64,000 nt of DNA from Phytoseiulus persimilis (lineage: Eukaryota > Arthropoda > Arachnida > Mesostigmata > Phytoseiidae): positions 2,232,001 to 2,296,000 of the forward strand of contig CM075102.1 in the NCBI GenBank assembly GCA_037576195.1, given 5' to 3'. Position numbers and translations under genes: made by a program. Below are positions 36,042-45,063 of the stretch, in pieces; within the stretch, counting starts at the first letter, position 1, and every line of letters begins with the position of its first letter. A model generated the notes under the pieces. That model did no database searches, had not been told where the DNA came from, and was given only the letters and a program-made list of their open reading frames with translations.

Positions 36042-36608
36042 ATGGGAAGGATACTATGCCTCTCCCTGCTCTTCTCTCCAGCTGTAGCCCTGTTCGAGTA
36101 TGAAGACTGCGACACCGCGTGTCGATCGATTCAGGGCTCTTGCATGATCACCAGGATTTCGTCTACGGAATTCAGTAGAAGTTGCCACGCATCGTTGGGA
36201 TATTGCTTGGCGGACATGAATCCTTCGAGTGTCTGCTTATGTCCCGTCGGCCTTTTCGGCGACGGTGATATCTGGCCTGATTTCGAGAACGTGCAATGTC
36301 GACGGGAGGCTCAACAACGATGTCGAAATCAGCGGAGAGTTCGACCGCAACAATGCCTTCCCCGGAGATGCGGGTCGACGTGAGGAGCAGGGTCCGGATC
36401 TTTCACGGGATGTTTTTCTCTGCTTGCATGCTCACTGCTCTCCTCATACTTGCAATCACCATACATCGGACTCGCAGACAGACAGGAAGGCGCGGAGCTT
36501 CAGAAGTCGCCCGAGACCTCAAACACGGAAAAGTCTGTTGAAATGACCAGCCCAACGCCTGTTCGTCGAATACCCATTCAGAGTGCGAAACCGATGGCGA
36601 TGATCTAG
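36042..36608 (+). pseudogene. Frameshifted copy of the six-cysteine single-pass membrane protein
   Basis: The ATG at 36042 opens a signal peptide (to about Ala-16) and an ectodomain whose Cys spacing (C-x3-C-x6-C-x13-C-x6-C-x11-C, residues 23-67) is identical to that of the intact gene at 45.1 kb. The CMIT motif and the WPDFE motif are also shared. After WPDFE this frame fails and stops at 36381. The Ser/Thr-rich stalk and a hydrophobic membrane span (Leu-Thr-Ala-Leu-Leu-Ile-Leu-Ala) followed by basic residues continue in a different frame (36296-36541). The cytoplasmic tail then reads on in the original frame to a TAG at 36606-36608. Two frame changes point to a broken paralogue; assembly errors or an unseen intron are less likely. 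A hAT-like element is inserted exactly at the 3' end, and the final codon lies in its target duplication. Family function is unknown. Confidence 0.7.
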
Positions 36609-36610
36609 AC
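36603..36610. repeat. Left 8-bp target duplication of the hAT-like element
   Basis: ATCTAGAC here matches ATCCAGAC at 38398-38405 in seven of eight positions. An 8-bp duplication is the hallmark of hAT insertion. Confidence 0.7.
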
Positions 36611-36733
36611 CAGTGGTTCTCAAACTCCACTGACCCATCGACCCCCTAGGCGACTTCGTTGAAGTTTATGGACTGCCGTCCCCCGGGATCGACCGTCGAC
36701 CCCTTGATCCACCTACGTGAACGCAAAGAAGTA

Positions 36734-38326
36734 CAGCCCACAACACGAAATTATCGACAGTCAAGTTTTCTAGACTATTCCTGATGACAAAGAGAGATGA
36801 TGTTGATGCTGCCATGGAATACTCCCAGCATCACCACGATTGTGGCGATAGAATATTTCTTCGATTCGAGGAAGACGACGCGTAAGATTCCAGAAAATCG
36901 ATTTCGAGCCGTAACATGAAATTATCGACAGGCTGATTTATTCCACGATTTCGGAATTCTCGAAAGTTAATACTTCGTCGAACCCCCTTTCGCCTCGATG
37001 ACCTCAAAAATGCGCCTCGGGAGAGAATCATAGAGTGGTTTTATGTCTCGTTCCCCAATTCTGGCCCAAGAAGAAAGAATCGCATGTTTCAGTTCTTCTC
37101 TTGAGTTGTACTGCTTCCCATTGGGATAGACGAGCCAAGCTAACGTTCCCCAGAGGCTCTCAATAATGTTCAGGTCGGGGCTCTTCGGAGGCCAGTCAAG
37201 AAAACGTACTCCGCTCTCCCGGAACCAATCTCTGATTATCGCCGCCGTGTGCACGGAGGCGCAATCTTGCTGGAAGATGAAATCCGTTCCAACTTTCTCC
37301 AAAGCTTGAGGTCGCAGGTGGTTCTCGAGTAGCAGCTTATAGTCCACGGAAAGCATTATTGTCTCCACGAAGATGATTTGGAACGTCCCGCGGCGACTGA
37401 CCGCTCCCCAGATCATAACTGAACCGCCCCCGGACTGTCTTTTGGAATAGAATCGAGGCTCTTTCCGAAGATCGTGATAGTAGTTATGGAATCCATCCGG
37501 GCCGTCCAGATTGAACTTTTTCTCATCGCTGAAGACAACTTTATCCCATTCCGAAGTCCAACTCATCCATTCCTGGGCGCGATCGAGCCTAGTGTCTCGG
37601 TGCTTTTTCGTCAGCGGGGGCTTCCCGCACATTTTATTGAATTTCAGATGATACGCACTTCTCAAAACGCGCCAGACGGTCTGTTTATGCATTGGGAGGT
37701 TGTTTGAGTCTCTGATTTGAGCGCAAGAGACACTCTTGTTGCTCGCATCCTGAATTATCTTCCGTTTCTGACGATCTGAGAGCTTTGTGCTTCGTTTCTT
37801 GTACGATCTGATGCCATACTCCGCCCCTAATCTCAAATACCGCAGCACTACGTCCGCTGTTCTGCCGATCTCTCGTCCGATAGCTCTTGCTGCGAGCCCA
37901 GAGCCGCGTAATTGATCGATGCGAATCCTTTCTTGAGGAGTCAGAGCCGGTTTTCGTCCCATATTGAGGGAATGAATTCTTTCTCACAAATCTTGACGAG
38001 CCGGAGTTCTGAGTCGACAAATCGTACTTGTGTGTCCTTCGTTAGCACTAACTTGACGTTCGTCGGTATCAGCCTCACGAGAAAATGCTGAAACTCCAAC
38101 CGAATGCGCGATTTCAACGCTGTCGATAATTTCGTGTTACAGCTGGATATCAAAAATGTTCGATCCTGAGCCTAAACTTCGTTCTTCTCATTCGGTTGAT
38201 ATTATCTCAAAGTCTGTCGCACCGTCGCACCTAGTGGAATTCCCATGGCAACACTGACTTCGTTATCCAGCGGGTGCGGAAATCATCCACATAGAATGCG
38301 TGTCGATAAATTCGTGTTGCGGACTG
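36734..38326 (-). mobile_element. Complete Tc3-like transposon, 1593 bp
   Basis: It is bounded by TA dinucleotides (36732-36733 and 38327-38328). The outer inverted repeats match in 23 of 27 positions (CAG..C.CAACACGAA.TTATCGACA). A second copy of the core CACGAAATTATCGACAG lies about 175 bp further in at each end (36912-36931 and 38120-38142), in the same orientation as the outer copy. Paired outer and inner binding sites about 180 bp apart are a known feature of C. elegans Tc3. The transposase frame fills the interior on the minus strand and is uninterrupted. The element sits inside a hAT-like MITE. Confidence 0.93.
36967..37962 (-). CDS. Tc3-like DD34E transposase, intact
   Basis: This 331-residue protein is the usual length for Tc1/Tc3 transposases (about 330-345) and catalyses cut-and-paste movement at TA sites. 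Residues 8-45 form an N-terminal helix-turn-helix beginning LTPQERIRIDQLR. A second DNA-binding helix-turn-helix lies at about 60-105 (DRQKRKI, then QTVWRVLR). The catalytic domain has Asp146 in VVFSDEKKF, Asp233 in FQQDCASVHTA and Glu268 in SPDLNIIESLW. Thirty-four residues separate the second Asp from the Glu, so the signature is DD34E. The box around Asp233 differs from the common QQDNAPxHT form (Cys-Ala-Ser-Val-His). There is a single exon with no stops or frameshifts. With near-intact ends the copy may be, or recently have been, active. Confidence 0.97.
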   Translation of the reverse strand: MGRKPALTPQERIRIDQLRGSGLAARAIGREIGRTADVVLRYLRLGAEYGIRSYKKRSTKLSDRQKRKIIQDASNKSVSCAQIRDSNNLPMHKQTVWRVLRSAYHLKFNKMCGKPPLTKKHRDTRLDRAQEWMSWTSEWDKVVFSDEKKFNLDGPDGFHNYYHDLRKEPRFYSKRQSGGGSVMIWGAVSRRGTFQIIFVETIMLSVDYKLLLENHLRPQALEKVGTDFIFQQDCASVHTAAIIRDWFRESGVRFLDWPPKSPDLNIIESLWGTLAWLVYPNGKQYNSREELKHAILSSWARIGERDIKPLYDSLPRRIFEVIEAKGGSTKY

Positions 38327-38397
38327 TATGGTCAAATCCACCCCGGAATCACCTCTGTGAACCGGAGATCGGCCATCGACCACTTTGAGAACTACTG

Positions 38398-38405
38398 ATC
38401 CAGAC
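38398..38405. repeat. Right 8-bp target duplication of the hAT-like element
   Basis: ATCCAGAC, one mismatch from the left copy. The difference changes a TAG to CAG in the tail frame of the broken gene, so the pre-insertion gene may have read beyond this point. Confidence 0.7.
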
Positions 38406-38870
38406 GAAAGTCCGATCTGATTTCGATGTTAATCCAGCTTCTGAGTATCGACTCCGTTGAATCGAGCGCTGTTGATCAAACTCTTCGTTCTTATTGTCAT
38501 ACATAATTCAGACTCATAAATCAATATCCGTCGAAACCTAGACTAAGAGTTGCGCTGCTTCCTCGTTCAGCTTCAGCTTGAATGTGACAGAAGATCCACC
38601 GAGATCTTCGTGAGAACCGCTGGGCCCGAAGCCTTGGGTCAGGTTTGAGAGGAAAAGCGGAGAAAAATTTCCTCCTTCCGCCATCGAGTACGGCCAGCCG
38701 CGGCAACGAGCAGGCCATGTTTTAGTCATGTATTTCCGGACGCTGAAGCGTGTCGACCACCTGGCGAACGATACTTAATTCAGTAGAGATTTGGATGAGA
38801 CTTCTCGAGAGGTTTGAACATACGGTGATGTACTCTGATGCTGGATATTGAATCCCATTCTTTTTTTCAG
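38406..38870. other. Anonymous DNA
   Basis: A 63-codon minus frame (38538-38729) looks mildly protein-like, but nothing supports it. Confidence 0.35.
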
Positions 38871-38924
38871 CGCGGCTGACTTATCCTGAGATTGGATCCG
38901 AGGTCGTGTTCCCGGGTCTTCAAC

Positions 38925-39119
38925 ATGGAACAGATATTGAAAACCGCGGAAATGCTCATCTCCGGTACGAAGATCGCGACGTTGGCTGGGGAGGAGGCGA
39001 AGAAACAGATTCTTAATTCCCGTAACTCCGATAATAGGCTTTGCCAGCTTCTATTCCAAAAAAGCCAAAAGGTGCGAGGAGCTCGCTGGTACAGAGACTG
39101 TGCGTTTGAGCTCTCCTAG
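38925..39119 (+). CDS. Candidate small protein or first coding exon
   Basis: A strong acceptor (CATTCTTTTTTTCAG, ending 38870) precedes a short leader and an ATG at 38925. The frame encodes a Lys/Glu-rich, helix-like N-terminus (Met-Glu-Gln-Ile-Leu-Lys-Thr-Ala-Glu). Unspliced it gives 64 residues to the TAG at 39117-39119. A donor-like AAAAG|GTGCGA after residue 49 suggests it may instead continue in a later exon that I could not identify. No domain recognised. Confidence 0.35.
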   Translation: MEQILKTAEMLISGTKIATLAGEEAKKQILNSRNSDNRLCQLLFQKSQKVRGARWYRDCAFELS

Positions 39120-39994
39120 TACATAATGCGGGAGACCGATTATTATTCGGCCTGAGTTTAAGGATCACAAACTCACTGAAAGGCCGCGGTGTCGCAATTT
39201 AACTCTTCGTCGACCCAGAATGCGGTTTCCGCCGTGGTTCCCGTCTTCCAGAATCACCCGCGATGCGTCCTCTACACCGGGGATGAGTGAGGAGCCAAGT
39301 CATTCGTTACACTGAGTGGGGCGATTTTTCTTCCCAATTACGAACCCTCTGCGAGTGTCGAATGGGTGCCATATTGAAGTATTCTCTTTGTATTGAAGCT
39401 GCCGTATTTTCTTCGCGGTCCCAGGGAGAAGATTCGAAAGTCACGAAAGTTCCATTTGCGAAGGCTGCACAGCGGAATCAAGGCGATGAAAAACGATTCT
39501 CGATGGGCCGATCTACGGAACAGAGTGTCAGGTCGTCGGAGTCGATGGCGAATTCAACCCCATTCTCAAGTTCTGATGCGTGTCTTATTTCCGCTCGACA
39601 TCCTTTCGTCATCATTCCGGGCGGCTTCGCCCATCTCGTGAGCAACTTTTTATTCAAACGAAGTCGCCCCTTGGGGATTCCCTCATTTCAGTCTTGATTC
39701 CGCTGAGCCGGATCCGGGAATAGAATCTTCGCCAGGTCCTATTTTGCTCTCTGGAATCGCGAAAAAACAACACGGATTTTCCGGCGAGAACAGAATTCCA
39801 ATTCCGTTTTCCGCCGAAAAGTACGGAGACCAACGGCTGATGCTTAAGGTCCGAAATATCGCTTCAGTTGTGGATGATTGGTAAAGGCTCTTCGAATATC
39901 CCGGAAACTGATCAATTGGCGTCGGTCCGCGTTTCTTCCTCGCTAGTTTACCCTGACAGAGGGGAACTCTTCAACCCTCCTCATTCCTAAATTC

Positions 39995-40770
39995 TCAGCC
40001 GTCACGTGGCTGTGTTCTCCTATTTAATACTGGCTCCAACTTTGAGTGGCGATGTGAGTCGACTTCAGTGACTGGTAATCGATCCTTGGGAGAATGCTCG
40101 GGGATGATTTCCAGCGAACTTAGAGGGACGGTTGAGACTTGAGAAGTTGTGTTCGTCTGATCTTCGACTGTCCCGTGTATCAGAACCAGCGCACCGAGTA
40201 TCTCCTCGAGATCGAATGCAATGAGGAGCATCCGATATGACTCAAAAGTTCAGAATGGAGCATCGAGGCTACCAGCGCATCCTTCGGGCGCGAAAACGTC
40301 TTGGACCAGAAATCCGAGGCGGGACCTACAGTCAATCCCTGACCTTTTGGACTTTCTAACATTATTCCGAATTCTGGATGTTTCTGGAGGGCATGATTTC
40401 CTTGCTCAGAGACACAACATGAGACACTTACCTTGTTATATGAGATCTTCACCGAGGTTCCGTTTATTAAAGGTGGGAGGGATATTTCTCTTCTTGCTCG
40501 AGTTGATGCACTGCTTTGAACACCGGCTTCGGACTTGTCTCTCCGAGACAGGGAGGTCGTTCGACGCAGAGATTCGACTTCGGCCGAGCTTATTGTGCGC
40601 TCCATCAAATCCGCCAATCTTCTTGAATCTTCCAAATACAGGGAATTCTGAATGATCTGTACTCGTGGTAGCTTCAGGCGTGAGGCTTCCAGCAGAATGT
40701 TCACTCGATCGTCGAGTATGAAGGTGCTGCGGCTGGCTGGCGAGTCGCTGTTCGCATCGCAGTTCCGAAA
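39995..40770 (-). CDS. Candidate two-exon gene, unknown product
   Basis: Exon a (about 40770 down to 40432) encodes over 110 residues, Ser/Arg-rich in the middle, with a helix-like start (Phe-Ile-Leu-Asp-Asp-Arg-Val-Asn-Ile-Leu-Leu). It ends at a perfect AAG|GTAAGT donor. Exon b (40240-39995) adds 81 residues in phase 0 after a TTTTGAG acceptor, with a hydrophobic run (Leu-Gly-Ala-Leu-Val-Leu-Ile) followed by an acidic, Thr-rich tail. The intron would be 191 nt, similar to those of the 47-kb gene. Upstream, the same frame continues through one TAA (40771-40773) to an ATG at 40833. That stop may mark an unseen upstream junction or a broken gene. A 174-codon read-through frame ends at 40180. 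No family recognised. Confidence 0.42.
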
Positions 40771-41089
40771 TTACGGATTCTTCGAAGAGTGACTGATGCC
40801 GACATCCAATACGTGAAAGATCTCATCAGACATGAGCGTCAGCAATAGAATCTACCGCTTGTTCTCAAGCTCGTCAGCTTCTCGATGGCGCATGTATCGC
40901 GTAGGTCGAACCATGAATGGAACGGATCAACACTGAGACTGACTTGGCCTTCGTCCTCGAAGTTCCGCGACATCAGGCGCGAAGACCATCAGCATTATTG
41001 TGATCTTGGCGGTCCTCCCGTTTCCCATGGTATGGGTTTATTGATCTCGACTCGGTTCGAGATATGCACAAGTTTGCATTCTGCCCAGG

Positions 41090-43135
41090 TCAGTCTTCCA
41101 TTTCAGGTGCTTCTGCAGATAGTTCGGTCGCCTTATCCAACTTTTCGAGGGCAAGCTTTGTCTTGTACACTAGCGATTGGTCTTGCATTTCTTCCGGGAG
41201 ACCTGGTGCTTCGAGGAAATCATCGTCTGTGTAGAATGCGTCGTTATATTCGAAGAATATGTGTTGTACAGTCTCTTCGAATGTGCCGCATCTCGGGTAG
41301 GTGTTGCTGCCCTGTTGTTCGGAAAGTCCTCTAGTTGACAGCATTCCTGCACTTGCTAAGGCTAGAAGAGCATCCCCTCTTCGATTGCCGTAGAGGTAGG
41401 ACCTTGTATCGGGGGAGGTTTTTCCCTTACGGTATAGACTTAGGCTGTTTTTCACTAACATGTCGCGCCTCCAGCTGTGCTCTTGCATTTCTCTAAGTCT
41501 CTTTTTTATCAGTGAGTTATATGCGTTCAGGGGTGGTGTTCCTTGACTCGATATTGGTGATTCGATCCGGTAACAGCCGTATTGGAGACTCCGTGTCTGC
41601 GTTCGGGTGCGGAGTTCAGTTTGTGTTCCGAGTGTATCCATCATGTTCAGGAGAGATTTCGGCCATCCCTCATCTGGCATGTGTTTCATGTATCTGAGTT
41701 TGCTCTGAGCTTCCCTGGCTTCGAATAGGGATCATCCATGTTCTCCCAGTATGCAATCATTGACTTCTTTGCTCCCGTTGTGCGATTTTCGTTGTATTCG
41801 AGAAGTATAGGTCTTGCAACATCTTTATGAAATTTATGTCCATCGAGGAGGGCGCTGTCACGGTGTGGACACCATCGTGGATGTCAGGGTGTGTTCTTAG
41901 TGCATCCCCATCTGGAACAAACTACACCATAGCGAGTTTCTGTCGATACGGTCGAATGCTTCGGTTGCGTCGAGGAAGGCGCGGATTAGTCCGGAGTTGT
42001 TTTTCTCGGACATCTCGATGGCTCGACGAAAAGGTTGTCATCGCGTCTGCGATTCACTTGGAATCCATTTCGCACTCCTCCAAGCAGTTCATTGTCCTCA
42101 GCCCATTGCGAGATCCTATTTGCTAGCTATGATTGTCGCCAAGATTCGGTAAAGGACTGGCCATGTCGTGATCGGTCGATATGTATTGAGCTGTCTCTTT
42201 TTTGAGTTCGATTCTTCGATCATCGATACTCTATTTGCTCTCCAGTCATTGGGAACCTCATGTTTTCCGGCAAATATATCGTCGAAGAGCTGTCCGATGC
42301 CAAACTATGCCATGTTCGTCTAGCTCTTTCAGTACTTTGGCCGGAATGTCACCAAATCTACAGCTTAAGGTTGGTTTCACCTTGCGGAGAATCTACGAGA
42401 TTTCTTCAGCGCAGGTGGTGATTTCTGTGGGGTCGGAAATCGTCGAGCGGACTGTGTTTATTCACGTTATAGGTGCTGCCTCGAGTAAGTTGATGGCAAT
42501 CTGGGTCAGATGCGACGGTGGGAGTTCAGTTGGTACTGCTGCTCCGTTGTTGTCGATGATCTTTTGTGATCCGCTCTTTCTCGGTTTGTTCCCGCTTACG
42601 AACCGCCAGAACATACTGGCCTTCTCGTTTCTCGGGGCGGGGAAAATTTCCTTCAGTTTGCCTCGATGGTTGTTGACGCCGCCAAGCTGCTGGAGGTGCG
42701 CGCTTGCATCTCCACCGAGAAGTACACTGTCGGTGTCCGTGCATCCCTCCTTAATAAAGTCTTTCGAGGAGTCAAATAGTTATTTTCCTTGGTCTCAGCT
42801 CTGGTGGGCTATGTAGCATGAGATAGTTATCCATCTGTTGGATCCAACTTGTGTTGCTTGTGCTACCCAGTCATCTCCTTTTATCACCTATTGTTGACAT
42901 GGTTGTTGGATGTCAGGATACCCCCCCCCCCCCCATGTGGGCAGCTCCGGTTGCTGCCTTTGCGGTTGCTGTAGTTGTACTGATAATCCTGTATGGGTGG
43001 GCAGGATTCGTCGTTCATTAGGCGTGCTCCAGGTAGAAGCATTATTCTGATGTTTCGATCTGTTAGGACGTCTCTCTCTAGTGAGGTCCATTTGGCTCAA
43101 TTGAATTTAGTACCATTCATGTTAAGTATTCCAAA
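41090..43135 (-). mobile_element. Degenerate APE-type non-LTR retrotransposon (LINE)
   Basis: Read on the minus strand from about 43130 downward, frames broken by stops and indels show, in order: an endonuclease start (FGILNMNGTKFN, then a stop, then KWTSLERDVLTDRN), a linker (KVLKELDEHG), reverse-transcriptase segments (TYRPITTWPVLYRILATI near 42160, NELLGGVRNGFQVNRRRDDN near 42050, and FLDATEAFDRIDRNSLW near 41960, covering the first catalytic Asp box), and a C-terminal zinc-knuckle-like YPRCGTFEETVQHIF near 41270. The last part is a 199-codon open frame (41090-41689). No poly-A tail or target duplication was found. The copy is clearly dead. It resembles Jockey/CR1-like elements, but the clade cannot be fixed from fragments. 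Plus-strand frames here are shadows. Confidence 0.85.
42921..42934. repeat. Poly-C run inside the LINE
   Basis: Fourteen C in a row within the decayed retrotransposon. Confidence 0.8.
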
Positions 43136-43369
43136 TTTACACACTTTATTCTTAAATTCGAATTTAGTATCAGTTGGTAAATTGGTAGAGTTCGTGGGCC
43201 TAACTCCCCGTCACCGTGCTGTCTTCGGTCTCACCGCATTGTATGCGGGGTCCGCTCCGCTTCAATGATCGCCACCAGGGTGCTTGGGTCCTTGGTTCCC
43301 TTGCCGGCCCGTGGGTCGGCGGGGTTCTTCACGTCATTTCGATTCTCGAGGTATGAAGCTCGCGATCTA

Positions 43370-44260
43370 CAGGGTGGCTTTTTAAGTCGGGAATCTCCGA
43401 GCCCGATTCTGTTTTGGCCATAACTTTCTCAGTTCCTGGAATCTTTTAAAAAATCAAGGAGAGATCGATAGAGGATGTCGGGTTGGTCATTTGCGTTATT
43501 TGAGGATTGCGGTCAGAAAAAAAGTTTTGAGAATGAGCAATTTTTTCTTGGAGGTCTTCCTGAAAATCATTGTGAAAACGTCAATATTCATCCGATAGGA
43601 ATCGTGGGGGTTGCGTTGGACGCGCGAGAGGGAGCCGGTCACTCGCCAGGAAATTGATCGGAGTCATTTTAATTCCTCAAAAAATGGCAAGCGATCGTAT
43701 CCATCCTTTTTTCTAGGGCCTGCCCGTCAGCTAATTTCGTTCTCTCCGCTTTTCCCTGCGTTCCCTCTCGTAACTCCTCAACGAGGCGGAATTGAAGGTT
43801 AGTCCCTGGGTCAAAATTACTCAGAAATGGGTGAATCATCCGAATATTGAGCTGCAAGGTCGATCTGAAGATTATTGATTTTCACCGGACATCAACCTCA
43901 TTCAGTTTTGCGCCCTCGGTCGCGAAAATCACCCTTGACACCAAAGGAATTCTCGAAACGATCGCTTGCCATTTTTCGAGGAAATGAGATAACTCCGACC
44001 GGGTTTCGGGCGAATGACCGGCTTCCTTTCGCGCGTCCAACGCGACCCCGACGAATCCGATAGGATGAATATTGGCGTTTTCACGATAACTTTTAGGGAT
44101 ACTTCGGAAAAAAAGTGGTCATTTTCAGAACCTTTCTCTGACCGCCTCTATATCCTTCATCGATCACTCCTCGATTTTTGAAAAAAATCCAAGAACTGAG
44201 AATGTTATGGCCGAAACAAGATCGGGCTCGAAAATTCCTGACTAAACGAAAGCCACCCTG
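43370..44260. mobile_element. 891-bp fold-back MITE with TA target duplications
   Basis: It begins CAGGGTGGCTTTTTAAGTC and ends with the inverted form GAAAGCCACCCTG, flanked on both sides by TA (43368-43369 and 44261-44262). The arms extend about 310 bp each. They share, for example, CGAGCCCGATCTTGTTTCGGCCATAAC-like sequence at the ends and GGCAAGCGATCGTTTCG-like sequence at the inner ends. About 260 bp in the middle is unique. TA duplication and CAGGG ends fit the Tc1-mariner superfamily. No transposase is present, so an autonomous relative must supply it. It is inserted just upstream (in LINE orientation) of the LINE relic. Confidence 0.9.
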
Positions 44261-44269
44261 TAGGCTGCA

Positions 44270-45060
44270 GGAGACAGCTCCTCGAGCTCCTGTCCCGAAT
44301 TGGCGACGAGAAGAGTGATGCTGCCCGTTACAGAGACTGGGCGCCTCAGTCCTGATGAAATGGTCATCAGCGCGATGAGCATTCTGCCAGATTCCGAGAT
44401 TTTCAAGTAAACAGTCGAATCTCCAACGGAATCGCATCTAGGCCGTCATCGAGTCAACGTCCGAGACGGGTTTTGTTGAGTTCGACAAATGTCGTACACT
44501 TTCAGAGAACTGTGCGACAGGATGTAGATGTTGAATATCGGCAGTGACTCACGGCTCCCTGGATTCTCTAAATATCTCGCACATCGCTCTCTCGCCGGGT
44601 GCTCAATAAACCCAGAGGAACCCAACTATGTTCCACTTCCGATCCAGAATCTACTGAGCTCGCTGGTTCCGTTGCCTTGACACCTCCGGGGATGTGCGAC
44701 TCTGCACGTCAGGTCTATGTAACCTCGCAGTAGCCGATATGTTCATCTGATCGGCTGCAACTTGTTTGCGTGGAGCCTAAAAGCGGCAGAAATCACACGG
44801 GGCATTCAAGGTGACGCCTGCAGCCTCGTGTCTCTTAGCAAAAGCCGGAACGCGTCTTCGATCAAGGCACGAAAACTTGAAAGTAAGTTGGTTATGCTCA
44901 ATTTTGCGTTTATCGGTGAAACGAGACGTAGAGGCCGTGAGTAGAGGCGAGTTTCAATATTCGAGCTCGAGGAATTCTCTCATCGAGTGGAATTCGAGTC
45001 CTCTGTCATCGATGAAATGATTTCAGGGCTTTCTATCAGAAGTCAGCTTCGATCACAGCC
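44270..45060. other. Upstream region of the 45.1-kb gene
   Basis: No gene seen. ATTTCAGGGC and TTTCTATCAG just before the ATG could be leader splice acceptors. No clear TATA box was found. Confidence 0.35.
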
Positions 45061-45063
45061 AGA

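Larger units (their letters stand above)
36611..38397. mobile_element. hAT-like non-autonomous element, interrupted by a Tc3-like element
   Basis: The left end is CAGTGGTTCTCAAACT and the right end, read inverted, is CAGTAGTTCTCAAAGT, a typical hAT terminal repeat (14 of 16 bases shared). An 8-bp duplication flanks it. Without the inserted Tc3-like element it would be only about 190 bp, so it is a MITE with no transposase. Near its right part is a copy of the motif TATGGTCAAATCCACCCC, related to the 46-bp minisatellite of the 21-kb palindrome. It was inserted at the end of the broken surface-protein gene. Confidence 0.78.

Noticed and set aside
42202-42816. 204-codon plus-strand frame
   Set aside because: Antisense shadow of the minus-strand LINE. 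The opposite strand carries the reverse-transcriptase motifs.
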